64,000 nt of DNA from Saprospiraceae bacterium (GTDB lineage: Bacteria; Bacteroidota; Bacteroidia; Chitinophagales; Saprospiraceae), in contig JADJYQ010000001.1 in NCBI GenBank assembly GCA_016719615.1, positions 1,896,501-1,960,500 of the forward strand, read 5' to 3'. The translations under genes were made by a program, and so were the position numbers. The stretch's first letter is position 1. Each line of letters begins with the position of its first letter. Shown one piece after another: positions 36,368 through 47,512 of the stretch. The notes below the pieces were generated by a model that was given only the letters and a program-made list of their open reading frames with translations, was not told where the DNA came from and did no database searches.

Positions 36368-37765
36368 TTATTTAATAGAAAAATCCTTGGATCGTAAATT
36401 TAAGGCAGAGATTTTTTTTCCTACTTGAAATCCTAAAACCAGACCTTCCTCACAATCAGTTCGAAAATGCACCCCTAGATAGATCCTCGAAAATGCATTT
36501 TCAAAAGCCATTTCATAAAATGAATTAAAACTTCTGGGCTTTCCATTAAACTCATCTCTGGAAGCATGTGACATATCTTTCATCTTATAATCCTGACCAT
36601 ACAATTGGGTTAATACTTCAGCTGCTGCAGCACCAAATGTTGAATGACCTGATGGGTATGCTGGAAAATTAGGCGAAGGAAAAAGTGGCTTCCAATCGGG
36701 ATCTAAAACTTTTTTGATGTAATTTTCCGGTCGCTCCAGATTATAAATATACTTTGAATTCCAACAGACAATGCCAGCATCTGCCAATGCTAAACTTACT
36801 TTAAGGTAGGTCTCCAAAACAATTGCAGTTTCGGGCATTTCCAAATTAATGATCTGATTGGTAATGGAAATCCACCTGGAAGATGGTGCAAAAGTTAATC
36901 CCTGGTGATCATCACTCCAAAATTCGGCGATCCATTTGTTTTCAGATGTTAGTGGTGAGCTCACGGTCATCACCTCTAAAGCGTCCGTATAAAAAATAGA
37001 ACTTGCATCGTATTTGTATTCTGGTAAAGGCTTTGAATGCAATTTTGAAACATCAATTACAAATGGTCTGACCTTACCCCAATAAGGCAACAAGGGTGGC
37101 AATGGGTGTTCTTCAGATGGTATCCATTTGCCATGTCCGCGAGGTATTTTATAATTTAAATCATAGATTTGAAGAAAGGCCATATGTCCAATGGTATCAG
37201 ATGCGGAGTAATTATAGACCATGTTTGCGATCTCAAGCCCGAAACTTTCTGACTTATCAATCAGTTCATGGTTAAACTGTTTGCTTAACAGATGCCGTTT
37301 ATTTTCGTACAATTGATTTATTTTGTTTTTAATAAAAACCGGTGCGGTTACAAAATAACGGTCCAATAAGGATTTGAAAGTCACATTTAAAGCTGCTGAA
37401 AGATTATAATCGCCACTGATCGGATAGGATGGGATTTTCAATCCATACTGCATTGCCAAACTTTGATGTGTTTGCTTCATCGTTGGCATACCGACCTCAT
37501 ATGCGGCAAGTGATATATAAGCGAAAGTTCTTGCTGAAATAGGCGCCCTATACCCTTCTGTAAATCTATCCGCTTCCAAAAATAAACCCACCCAATCCAA
37601 AAGCAATTCATTTGCCTGTTTCTCCCATGGGCTTATTTTTTTAATTCCATTTGAATTGAATATGAAAAAACCTAAAACTAGGATAATGACTCCAACAATC
37701 ATACCCATCCTTAGACTTATCACATTTAATGGAACAATTTTAAGAAATGATATATTCAATTTCAT
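36368..37765 (-). CDS. Vanadium-dependent haloperoxidase / PAP2-like protein, membrane-anchored
   Basis: 465 residues with an N-terminal membrane helix (MGMIVGVIILVLGFFIF). The three PAP2/VHPO motifs are intact: K-x6-RP (KYIYNLERP), PSGH (FPAYPSGHSTFGAAAAEVL) and SR-x5-H-x3-D (SRIYLGVHFRTD). These bind vanadate or phosphate and provide the catalytic His. The chain belongs to the 'helical VHPO-like' group in which halide oxidation is unproven, so it could be a phosphatase. It is the last gene of an operon with the two-component system upstream, and its paralog (40086) lies on the other side. Confidence 0.8.
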   Translation of the reverse strand: MKLNISFLKIVPLNVISLRMGMIVGVIILVLGFFIFNSNGIKKISPWEKQANELLLDWVGLFLEADRFTEGYRAPISARTFAYISLAAYEVGMPTMKQTHQSLAMQYGLKIPSYPISGDYNLSAALNVTFKSLLDRYFVTAPVFIKNKINQLYENKRHLLSKQFNHELIDKSESFGLEIANMVYNYSASDTIGHMAFLQIYDLNYKIPRGHGKWIPSEEHPLPPLLPYWGKVRPFVIDVSKLHSKPLPEYKYDASSIFYTDALEVMTVSSPLTSENKWIAEFWSDDHQGLTFAPSSRWISITNQIINLEMPETAIVLETYLKVSLALADAGIVCWNSKYIYNLERPENYIKKVLDPDWKPLFPSPNFPAYPSGHSTFGAAAAEVLTQLYGQDYKMKDMSHASRDEFNGKPRSFNSFYEMAFENAFSRIYLGVHFRTDCEEGLVLGFQVGKKISALNLRSKDFSIK

Positions 37766-37802
37766 TTATGAAGTAATCTCCTATTTTATTCAAAAATTTA
37801 AA

Positions 37803-39205
37803 TCAATTAAAATTAATATTTACCAAACTCTGGGATTGCCTTTGGGATGAATCAAAGATCAACCTGAATCTTGTTTTATTTTCAAATGATTGATCAATGC
37901 TGATTTTAACTTTATGCAAATCCAAAATTTGATGGACTAGAGACAAACCTATACCGAACCCATTTATGGAAGCATGTTGTGGACTCCTGTAAAATGGTTT
38001 AAAAATATGTATTGCTTCATCACTTGTGATTCCTGTTCCCCGATTTTCAATATCTACTGCAAAAACATTCTTTTCTTGATATTTCATTCTCAATTCCACT
38101 AACTTATCCATACTATACTTACATCCATTATCCATAAGATTTTTAAAAGCCGTTTTTAAAAGTGATTCATTACCCACAATCAATAACTCATTTTCATCTT
38201 CAGGTAAATTTTCTATTTCAACTACAATTTTATATTCCGGGTGATTTTTAAGTAATTCTTCTTTGCCTGCCAAATCATTTCATCAATCCTAAGAAATTTA
38301 AATTCAACATCATTGTTTTCAAGGGTAATTCTTGATAATTGCATCAAATTATTAGTTACATCATTCAAGCCTTTTGTATCGTCCAAAATAGATTTTAAAG
38401 TTTGCACATAGTCCGCTTTTTCTCTCTCTTTTTGCAAAGTTACTTCCACCTGACTAGCGATAACGCTGATTGGATTTTTCAACTCATGCGACAAATGTGA
38501 AATGAACATTTTTTGATTTGAAAACGCTTTTTCAATTCTGGATAACAAATTATTGAACGTATCAACCAATCTCGATAATTCATCTTTTTGATTGGATAAA
38601 CTCAATCGTTGATTCATGTTTGCCGGCAAAATTGCGTCCACTTGATTCATGATATTATTGATCGGAGCAAGAGCCTGACCGGCAAAAATCCAACCACCTA
38701 AGGCTACTAACGCTATGAGAATAAAGAAAACGATCCACAAAATGCGCTGTAAAAATTGCAAGCTTTCGGAAGTAAAAACAGCCTCAGCTATGATAGTATA
38801 TTGGGTATCCTGTCTGTTTTTGTATAACATTCCCAATGCCTTGTAATGTTTATGTTCAAACCGAAGATCTTTTGACTCTTTAATTTGCTCTAAAATTTGA
38901 ACTGGGATATCATCAGGCAATGGATTAAAGCTATATACCCGCTTATACTCATCATTATAAACTGAAATATTTTCAGTATAAAGAGGAATATCATTAATAC
39001 TATCCAAAACATGCTTGCTCTTTTGAATGACCAAGCCAGAGCTTATAACCATGTCTGCAGTCATAATGGCTTTGGATTTCAGATTGCCGTAAAATTCATT
39101 GTTAACTTTCAAACTGAATTCATAGTATATAAAAACCAAGGCAAAGACCATTATGACCGCCACGATCAATATAAACTGCATGGTTAATCGGCTTCTGATT
39201 TGCAT
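37803..39205 (-). CDS. Sensor histidine kinase, frame broken once near 38262
   Basis: Reconstructed length ~467 residues. Two membrane helices (residues ~8-30 and ~155-178) enclose a periplasmic sensor domain. HAMP-like (LAPINNIMNQVDAI), HisKA with SHLSHELKNPISVI, then the N-box (FKNLMDNGCKYS) and G-box (NGFGIGLSLVH) follow. The frame breaks after QAK; one additional base at 38262-38264 restores QAKEELLKNHPEY. As written, the kinase would lose its ATP-binding domain. The gene follows the response regulator by 29 bases. Sensed signal unknown. Confidence 0.8.
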
Positions 39206-39234
39206 AAACTAGGATAACACGTACTGGTCTGAAA

Positions 39235-39914
39235 TTACTTTTCCTCTTTAAAGATATACCCTGAACCGAATACGGTGTGAATTAATTTATTCGCAAAGGG
39301 TCTATCAATTTTATTTCTCAAATAATTAATATAAACTTCAATCACATTGGTGCTGATATCAAAATCTATATCCCAAACTTTTTCTGTGATTTCCGATTTA
39401 GGAATAACCCTAGCCTGGTTGTTGATAAAATACATCAATAGGGCAAATTCCTTTGGAGTAAGTTCAATTTTTATACCAGCTCGCATCACTTTTTTCGAAT
39501 CAACATCCATGATGATGTCTGCATATGTTAAAACCGCTGGCTGTCTCTTTCCCGACTGACTTCTTCTGGCCAGCGCTTTAACTCTTGCCATAAGTTCTTT
39601 AAATTCAAATGGCTTGGTCAAATAATCATCCGCCCCACAGTCCAATCCAACGACTGTATTGTCAGTGCCAATCAAAGCTGTTAATAGCAATATAGGAATG
39701 GAATTGCCTGTATCCCTAATCTTTCTTACCAAATCAAAACCGTTAAGTTTTGGAATCACGACATCTGAAACAATCACATCGTATTCTGCTGACGTTGCGA
39801 GATTAAATCCAACTTCACCATCATAAGCAACATCCACTTGAAATTGATTTTCTACAAATCCCTTTTAAGTGTTTCAACAGCTTTTATTTCATCTTCAATT
39901 AATAGTATTTTCAT
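39235..39914 (-). CDS. OmpR-family response regulator, frame broken once near 39863
   Basis: The natural start is the ATG at 39914 (MKILLIEDEIKAVETLK); one missing base within CCCTTTT at 39859-39866 separates it from the rest (VENQFQVDVAYDGEVGF...). The receiver domain has the acidic pair (EDE), phospho-acceptor Asp in VIVSDVVIPKLNGFD and Lys in DYLTKPFEFKEL. The C-terminal winged helix has ELTPKEFALLMYF and a terminal VFGSGYIF. It should regulate the operon with the haloperoxidase-like genes, but no target site is visible. Confidence 0.8.
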
Positions 39915-40037
39915 AGAGGCTGTATAATTACAGATTATTCAACTGTTTTCATCATCAACTAAGGCAGTTTCGTCAATTCTAAGCAAATTTTAATATTAGA
40001 ATTGTTCTAAGGAGACAGCGCAGCCACAGCCCCACTC

Positions 40038-40045
40038 TACCTTTG
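40038..40045 (+). promoter_or_regulatory. -7 promoter element (TACCTTTG) for the second haloperoxidase-like gene
   Basis: Exact TAnnTTTG 40 bases before the ATG at 40086, in the ~170-bp spacer shared with the divergent response-regulator operon. Confidence 0.5.
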
Positions 40046-40085
40046 CCTATGTAATTTTTTATATTTCATCAAATCAAGTTAAATT

Positions 40086-41491
40086 ATGAATCCCTATTTA
40101 AAACGTTACTTATTTTGTTTAACTGCCTTTTCATCACTTTTCATAGCATCGTGTAGCAAAGATACCGACGATAAGGTACCAGATGATAAGATAAATGAAA
40201 ACCTCGTATCAGGATATCCTGCTGAAGTTGCTGTAGAATGGAACAAAATGTTCCTCGAAATTGAACGATTTGCCGCCGGCTACAGACCAGGGCCAGCTCC
40301 AAGAGCTTTGGGTCTTATGGGTCTTGCTACTTATGAAGCGTGCATTTCTGGAATGCCTGATTACAACTCCATAGCAAGCAGATATTCAGGTTTGACAATT
40401 ACCAAGGCTGAAGCCGATACCGAGTACCATTGGCCAACTGTTGTTCATGCTATTTATTCAACCATGATTCCGCGCTTCTTTCCCAATATTCACTCGAGTG
40501 TTTCGAGCAGAGTAAGCGGACTTATTAGTTCTTTAAACAGTAAGTACCTGGCTGAGGCTGGCGAAGAATTGTATAACAGATCCTATAAATTTGGTCAGAC
40601 TGTTGGACTTGAAATGTGGGATTGGTCAACAACAGATGCCGTGGGCCATGATCATTACAAAGATCCTTTTGGAACCTACAGCTGGCAAGCTAATTTTAAA
40701 GGTCCGGGTAACTGGAAACCTACAGAACCTGGACCAGACAAGCCAATGGGAGCGGTATATGGCAAAGTGAGAACCTTTGCTATTACTGAAACAGATAAAA
40801 TCTGTTTGCCGCCAAGTGCATATTATATGCAATATAGTGAAGACCCAAAGTCCGAATATTATTCTCAGGCTTTACAGGTTTATACTAAAAATGCTGCATC
40901 AAGTTACCTTGTTGAATGGATCGGGGAATACTGGAGCGACGATTTATTAAATTTAACTTTTAGTCCAGGACCAAGATGGATTGCTGTCGCTAATCAAATC
41001 ATCAACATTGAAAAATCAAATTTAGAAACGGCAATTGAAGCCTATGCAAAATGCGGGATGGCATTGAATGATGCTGCGGTGGGTTGTTGGAACTCAAAGT
41101 ATTATTACAATATTGAAAGACCTGACACCTATATTAAAAAGTGATTGATCCAAACTACAAACCAAATTTGGACAATCCACTTACTGGAGATGTAGGATTT
41201 ACGCCACCTTTCCCCGCTTATCCTTCAGGTCACTCAACCATGGGAGCCGCTGGTGCAGAAGCTTTAGCCAGCGTTTTTGGATATTCCTATAGCATGACTG
41301 ACCGTTGTCATGAAGGCCGTGTAGAATTTGAAGGCGTCCCAAGAACTTTTGGAAGTTTGTATGAAATGGCACTTGAAAATGCCTGGTCAAGAGTTTTGTT
41401 AGGAGTACACTGGAGAATGGATTGTGACGAAGGCGTTCGTTATGGGACTGTTATTGGCCGTAAAATTAATGCACTCCCTTGGAAAAAATAA
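40086..41491 (+). CDS. Vanadium haloperoxidase/PAP2-like lipoprotein, frame broken once at 41136-41141
   Basis: Signal FSSLFIASCSKD predicts a lipoprotein. About 468 residues if repaired. Motifs: KYYYNIERP, YPSGHSTMGAAGAEAL, SRVLLGVHWRMD, all intact. The break falls between the first and second motif: TATATTAAAAAGTGATTG stops at TGA, while one extra base gives YIKKVIDPNYKP, matching the paralog's YIKKVLDPDWKP. A GTG at 41141 could in theory start a separate product, but the second half alone lacks the K-x6-RP motif. It is a paralog of 36368-37765. Confidence 0.75.
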
Positions 41492-41560
41492 TGAACTTAC
41501 TCATTCATGATGAATTCAAATAAATACTAGGGAAGTAAGTACTGAAATTATTCAATTAGA

Positions 41561-41597
41561 ATACCTCTTTAAGTGAAGACTTAAAGAGGTATTTTTG
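41561..41597 (+). terminator. Rho-independent terminator after the second haloperoxidase-like gene
   Basis: ATACCTCTTTAAGT and ACTTAAAGAGGTAT pair perfectly (14 bp) around a GAAG loop, followed by T4-G-T6. Confidence 0.85.
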
Positions 41598-41640
41598 TTT
41601 TTTAAACCAATAAACATTTTTTATTAAATTTAGGATACCT

Positions 41641-42117
41641 ATGAAAACTTGCAAATGTTCAATTTCGGTACTCACAGAATTGACTGTGATCATTTTCATC
41701 AGCTCCCTATTTTCTTGCCGAGAAATTAAGATAGATAAACAATACTTTCCCGATGGAAAATTATCGAGAACTACTGAATACAAAAACAATAAAAAACATG
41801 GAACCATGGTTGATTATTTCTCCAATGGCAAAATAAAATCAATCCGAAATTTTGCAAACGATCATCAGGAAGGTAGAAATATCTATTACTACAATACCGG
41901 GATACTCAAAGAAGTCCAATATTATAGTGAAGGATTGCAGGTTCAGGCTGATAGTAGTTGGGACGAAAACGGGAATCTAACTGCGGTAATGAACTTCCAA
42001 AATGGATTGAAGCATGGTAAGCTAATGAAATTTGATAGTCTTGGGCAAGTTAAATTTTCTGCAGCCTATGAACGGGATAGTCTCGTTGAAGTAAATGGTG
42101 TCATCTTAGCGCGCTAA
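41641..42117 (+). CDS. MORN-like repeat lipoprotein (YwqK type)
   Basis: 158 residues with a lipobox (FISSLFSC). Five to six repeats of the YwqK/MORN variant follow: YFPDGKLSRTTEYKNNKKHG, YFSNGKIKSIRNFANDHQEG, YYNTGILKEVQYYSEGL, WDENGNLTAVMNFQNGLKHG, FDSLGQVKFSAAYERD. Databases often call such proteins 'toxin-antitoxin system YwqK antitoxin', but there is no partner here. It is probably a surface or periplasmic structural module. Terminators stand on both sides, so it is a single-gene transcript. Confidence 0.75.
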   Translation: MKTCKCSISVLTELTVIIFISSLFSCREIKIDKQYFPDGKLSRTTEYKNNKKHGTMVDYFSNGKIKSIRNFANDHQEGRNIYYYNTGILKEVQYYSEGLQVQADSSWDENGNLTAVMNFQNGLKHGKLMKFDSLGQVKFSAAYERDSLVEVNGVILAR

Positions 42118-42270
42118 TTCCTAATTGTCATTTCCATGCAAAACCAAACAATCCAAATTTTCACAGCCGGTTGGGTTCTTATACCTTGCATAAAGTTAAC
42201 GTACAACACAATTTAATAACAGTCAGAAGATTTGCATTACAGATATTTGCACGAAGTAATAATCACTCAA

Positions 42271-42299
42271 AAAAAGCCGGTGCAAGACCGGCCTTTTTA
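42271..42299. terminator. Bidirectional terminator between convergent genes
   Basis: A-run, GCCGGT-GCAAG-ACCGGC hairpin, T-run. It serves both the gene ending at 42117 and the one ending at 42326. Confidence 0.8.
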
Positions 42300-42325
42300 T
42301 GTTTTCCTAGGATAGTTAAAAACTC

Positions 42326-44260
42326 TTACAAGCGATATAATTTTCCATTTTCTTCTACTACAAGATAAGCTTCTTTAAATCCCCGTGATTTTAATTTGAC
42401 CAAAGCTTCTTTAGCAGCTGGTTCTGATTTATAATTTCCCAGAACGATGATGGTCCATCCATTTTTAGTCCAATGTTCGATTTTGCCCAAATCGCTGATT
42501 TTACTAACATCAAACCAATCCGGAGCCTTATACTCTGATACGCGAATTTTGTATTTTCCGGCTTCTTCTTCCTCTTCAACCGGAATCGTCTTTTCAGATT
42601 CTTTTTGTACACCTATTTTCGGAGCTTCAGATTTACTCAAGGCCTTAGCAATAAGGCTTGCTCTATCATCCTTGGCAATATCAGCTACGATAAAGGCATC
42701 TTTCGCACCATTGGCTTTTACAATTTTCATCGCAGCTATGGCTTCATTAATATCAGCAAAACCGCCTATGCGAATTTTCATAACCTCGTCCACTTTTACT
42801 TTATAGACATCCCCATACGCTGCAAATTTTACAAAACGCTCATCCATTCTGGAGTTATACTTCGTTAAAGAAGTGATTTGAATAAAATATAACTTCGGAT
42901 TTTGGGCCAGTTTTTTAGTCTGCGTCACTTGTTCCTCTGCAACAAGCGTTTCTTGAGAGACTAAATTCTCCTCTGTAATGCGGGCAGGATTTTCAATAAT
43001 TGCACGTTCCTTTGTTTCTATAGTTTTTATTACAGGAGCTTTTTGATCCTGATTTTGTTTTAATTGAAAGCTATGATAAATATCATCCGCACCTTTGCCG
43101 CCATATCTATTGGAAGTAAAATACCCTTCATTTTCCTTATCTAAAATAAAATAATATTCGTCCATAGATGAATTCACACAAGAACCCATATTTTCTACAA
43201 GACCTGCATTGCCTTCTGAAAGTTGCGCTTTAAAAACATCTAAACCACCAAAACCTGTGTGCCAATCTGATGAAAAATATAAAGTGCCGTTTTTGAAGAA
43301 AGGAGACAATTCATTTCCACCAGAATTGATAACAGCACCTAAATTTGCAGGTTCGGTCCAGTTGTTTTCTTCACTTAAGAAGGAAACATAAATGTCATAT
43401 CCGCCATAACCGCCGGGTTTGTTGGAAGCAAAATAGAGTACTCTTCCTTTTTCTGTTAGACATGGAAAACCAACGGAATAACCGGCCACGTTGAATGTGA
43501 AAGGACGAATGTTGGTCCAGGATCCCGCTGCATTAATATCAGCCATATGTATTTCCAATTTGATATCATGCATCAAAATGCGCTGCAATTCGTAATCTCC
43601 GGCTTTGCTAAACACACAAAAGCTATTATCCTCTGTAACAGAAATATTTCCAAAACCCCTTGCTTCTCTGGATAATAAGTCCGCTAGTCCGGTTTGTATT
43701 GTCTTTGCTTCACCGGATTTAATGTTAAAATCATTTTTTTGTCCGGAAACAAAAACCAGTTGCTCGTTTACGATTACGGGCGCAAAATCTGCATGAGAAG
43801 TATTACTTTCCAGATTTGTCAACTTACAATTGTTAGGTTTGTGGAGCTGTTGGTAAGCATAATCGCAAGTTTCCGCAAAATAATTTCCAATCACAGGATT
43901 ATGCTTGGCGTATTCCAGAAAATATTTTTTCGCTTTCATAAAATCTCCCTGCCCTCTTAGCATATCTGCATATTCGTAAAAAACATCGGGATCCGACTGC
44001 GGAGTTTGGAGCAATTGGGAATACAAAATATCTGCTTTTTCAAATTGAGCTGTTCTTTTGTAACACAAAGCCAGCGCATTCAACAAACCCACATCAGCCG
44101 GTTCGCTAATTTGCGCAAGTTCAAATCCGGGAATGGCCTCACTGTAGTTTTTATGCTCAAAATGAAGAAAGGCTTCTTTCAAAGTACTGCTTTGGGATGA
44201 GCTCTGAGCAATCAGTTGAGACAATAGGAGCACACCTGATAGAATCAATAATTTTTTCAT
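42326..44260 (-). CDS. TPR + PD40 propeller + SPOR-like protein (PorE/gliding-associated type)
   Basis: 644 residues: signal peptide (MKKLLILSGVLLLSQLIAQ), TPR-like helices (~25-150, NALALCYKRTAQFEKADILYS), a PD40 beta-propeller (~160-410; LYFASNKPGGYGGYDIYVS, LYFSSDWHTGFGGLDVF, GYFTSNRYGGKGADDIYHS), a disordered linker, then two SPOR-like units (~455-530 and ~570-644, YFIQITSLTKYNSRMDERF; WFDVSKISDLGKIEHW). The TPR-PD40 core is that of PorE and other T9SS/envelope proteins, but the usual OmpA domain is replaced by SPOR units, which also bind peptidoglycan. It is likely periplasmic and tied to the cell wall. Confidence 0.75.
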   Translation of the reverse strand: MKKLLILSGVLLLSQLIAQSSSQSSTLKEAFLHFEHKNYSEAIPGFELAQISEPADVGLLNALALCYKRTAQFEKADILYSQLLQTPQSDPDVFYEYADMLRGQGDFMKAKKYFLEYAKHNPVIGNYFAETCDYAYQQLHKPNNCKLTNLESNTSHADFAPVIVNEQLVFVSGQKNDFNIKSGEAKTIQTGLADLLSREARGFGNISVTEDNSFCVFSKAGDYELQRILMHDIKLEIHMADINAAGSWTNIRPFTFNVAGYSVGFPCLTEKGRVLYFASNKPGGYGGYDIYVSFLSEENNWTEPANLGAVINSGGNELSPFFKNGTLYFSSDWHTGFGGLDVFKAQLSEGNAGLVENMGSCVNSSMDEYYFILDKENEGYFTSNRYGGKGADDIYHSFQLKQNQDQKAPVIKTIETKERAIIENPARITEENLVSQETLVAEEQVTQTKKLAQNPKLYFIQITSLTKYNSRMDERFVKFAAYGDVYKVKVDEVMKIRIGGFADINEAIAAMKIVKANGAKDAFIVADIAKDDRASLIAKALSKSEAPKIGVQKESEKTIPVEEEEEAGKYKIRVSEYKAPDWFDVSKISDLGKIEHWTKNGWTIIVLGNYKSEPAAKEALVKLKSRGFKEAYLVVEENGKLYRL

Positions 44261-44421
44261 ACTTTGAATTTTGGTTAAAATAGATAGAATCTTGTTATTA
44301 AAGCGCTAATATATAAAGATTTTTTATAATCTATTATAAATATGATAAAAATCATTAATATATTTTTGATTCCTCCAAACGTTTTAGATATTGCGGGACA
44401 AATCCCGGAAATATCCCTTCC

Positions 44422-47335
44422 ATGACAGTCTTGAAAAATTCTTTAAAAAACCTATTTTTTGCAAGCTTTCTGTGCTTGATTTTCCCAATATTAAACGGTT
44501 CTTCTCAGGAGCTTCGCCACCGCCAGGGCGAGTTGATTATACAGTTTAAATCTGATTATAATGTATTGAATATTAATACTTTAAACAAAAGATTACGAAA
44601 TGATTGGATTTTACTAAGCCCTCAAAAGCAACTCGAAATGTTTGGAATATCTGGCTTTTTGAATTTGACCATACCAGGTACTCGGCAGCCGAACTGATGG
44701 AATCGATTTCAACTTATGATTTCGTTTTAAACATTCAGAGAAATCACCTGCTACAATATCGCGTGAAGCCGAATGATCCTTTATTTCAATTACAATGGCA
44801 TCATTTTAATGACGCTTCTTCGGGAGGTGTCGCAGATGCCGATTTTGATACGGATTTAGCCTGGGATTTGTGCACTGGAGGACTTACAGAAAACATGGAC
44901 AGTATTGTCATCTGCATCATTGACGATGGCCTCGAAATTCAACATGAAGATATTGCACCTAATATGTGGAGGAATTATGCAGAAATTCCCGGAAACGGAA
45001 TAGATGACGATCGCAATGGATATATTGATGATTTTCTAGGTTGGAATAGTTTTAAGCAAAATGACCAAATTGATAGCGAAAAACATGGCACTGCGGTAGC
45101 CGGACTCGCAGGAGCTAAGGGCAATAATTCTATGGGAATCAGTGGTATAGCATGGCATAATCAAATGATGTTTGTTGCCGGAGGCGGTGATGAAGCCAAT
45201 GCCATTGAATCTTATGCCTACCCGCTCTATTTCAGAAGACTCTACAATCAATCCAAGGGTAGTAAAGGCGCTTTTGTGGTTGCTACCAATTCATCCTGGG
45301 GCGCTGATCTCGTTAAAGCTGAAGACTCGCCTATTTGGTGTGCCATTTATGATAGTCTTGGCAAAGAAGGCATTCTAAACATAGCTTCACAACGAATCAA
45401 AACATAGATGTAGATGTTGAGGGCGATATGCCCACAACATGCATCAGTGAATATTTGCTTGCGACGACCAATGTCACTGACCAAAATGTCAAAAAAGTAA
45501 ATGCAGGTTATGGAAAAACGTCTATTGACATAGGAGCATACGGAGAGTCCACCTATTCCACTTATATCAATAATTCGTATCGCTTTTTCGGTGGTACAAG
45601 TGCTGCAGCTCCTCAGGTTACCGGTACCGTTGGTTTATTGTATTCTTTGCCCTGTAGCCATCTTGATGAGTTAGCCTTAACTGAGCCTGCAAAAGCGGCT
45701 CTGGAAGTCAAATCCATTATCATGCAATCCGTAAAAAGCAACGCTTCCTTAAATGGCATTACGGTCAGCGGTGGTGTTTTAAATGTGTTCAACGCAATAA
45801 ATAAAACGAGTCCAATACAAATTCAATCCATTGCAACGGATCAGTTGGAATGTAGCTGGCGAGAACCTGCGATTTATCCGATACAATTCAGGTATCGAAA
45901 ACTAGGACAGACCTTATGGAAGGATACTATAATTTATCAGGGTAACGCTATCATTTTTACCAAACTTGAATCCTGTACCGATTATGAGTTGCAAATCAAA
46001 ATTTATGCCCGCGATATGCTGAGCATTTTCAGATATCAGAATCGTCAGAAGTGCGGGCTGCTGTGATCCGATTTCTAATATAAAATTATTTCAAAACACA
46101 GGTTCAGCTGTTTCATTTAGTTTTACAGATCCCACAGCTGTTGCGCTTTATACAGCTTTGCTCAAAATCGGGAACTTCACAATGGGATACTTTTTATTTC
46201 AATCGGGATCATCCTTATTAAAATTCGATCAATTGAGATTTGTACTGCATATGAATTATTCGTCTATTCGCATTGCAATGGCAAATTAAGTGCCGCTTCG
46301 AGACTTTATATTTTACTACGAACGGATGTGAGGCTTGCACCAATCTGGATTATTGCAGAAGATTCAGACCTTCTTCAGAACTTGAGTGGCTGCATGCGAT
46401 CGAAGTGGACCAGGAATCTTTATCAGTGGCAACAATGCAGGTTATGGTAATTATGTAGGTAGTAAATCAACAATGGACATTCGAAAAATCGAAAAATATC
46501 AAATTACTTTTGAAGACCGGCCATCTATCAGATACAAGTACTATGGTAGCCGCAGCCTGGATTGACTGGAACCAGGACGGTTTATTTGATGATGCAGAAA
46601 ATTATGCAGTTCCCACTTTACAATTTAAATATCAAATAAATTATTCGCTCACGATACCAACTAACGCTCGTTCGGGTTGGACGCGAATGAGGGTGATTCT
46701 GAAATTTGCTGAATTTTCTTCCAGCACTCCCCTGGCTTGTTTTCAACCTCTTGAATTTGGCGAATATGAAGAATATTGCGTTTACATTTCGAAGGATTGT
46801 GCCCAGCTATAAATAATGTGGACCTCCTAGAATTAAAAACGAATTCTGCCCAATTTCTTTGAGCTCTCATCCTGCATCCGAATTCGAATACGCTTATCGA
46901 AAAATTGTATCAAGATGATTGGGTTAAAGGAGTAACGCATTCAAGAATTCCTGAGCTGAATGCTCTCGATAGTTGCAGTAAATATCAACCAAAAGTAAGC
47001 GCGAATTGTTTGAACGAACTTTCAAAACCCTTTACCTTATATTTCCAAACCAGAGGTAAAGATTGTGCGGTCGCCAATGAAGATCCAAACATCGAAAATT
47101 TGATCAAGATATCCGAATCCTTGTTTTGACTAGGCTTACCTGAAGTTTGAAAATCCCTCGCAGGTTTCGAGAATTGATCACATGATCTAAATGGAAAGAA
47201 AAATTCTCTTCCTTTTGTTCAAGTTGAATCTGCTAAGGTATTAATGGAAACACAAACTTTGACAAACGGGTATTATCTTTTAAAATAAGCCTAACAGATG
47301 GTAGTTTTGGGCTCTAAAATTTTGTAAAATTTGAA
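44422..47335 (+). pseudogene. Subtilisin-like (S8) protease with GEVED domain and T9SS signal; multiply frameshifted
   Basis: Pieces in successive frames make up one gene. Signal peptide at 44422; catalytic Asp in VICIIDDGLEI (~44920), His in EKHGTAVAGLAG (~45084), Ser in FFGGTSAAAPQVTG (~45598). A fibronectin-like stretch follows, then a GEVED domain (AAWIDWNQDGLFDDAENY, FGEYEEYCVY, ~46540-46790). The end, about 47115-47335, reads as a T9SS sorting domain (YPNPCFD, then after more breaks LMETQTLTNGYYLL). I count at least four frame breaks; one at ~45395 is repaired by a single base. It is either an error-rich stretch of an intact secreted protease or a pseudogene. A TATTTTTG element at 44361 is a likely promoter. 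Confidence 0.7.
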
Positions 47336-47512
47336 ATTACAATGTTAAGGATAAACATCTTTTGAGTCTTCAAAGATTGCGAAGTTGTTACCTATACAAT
47401 GAATTTCATTTCAGCAGATAATCTGCGTACAATAATCAATTTAGTATTAGAAACCAAACCACTGAAGACCTAAGTCCAACTTAAATATACCGCAAAAAAT
47501 TTATAGCTATCC

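Noticed and set aside
41141..41491. Independent PAP2 gene starting with GTG
   Set aside because: It is the second half of the haloperoxidase-like protein; one extra base restores the continuous sequence matching the paralog.
41641..42117. Antitoxin of a toxin-antitoxin pair
   Set aside because: MORN-like repeats and a lipoprotein signal; no toxin gene is adjacent, so the database-style label is not supported.
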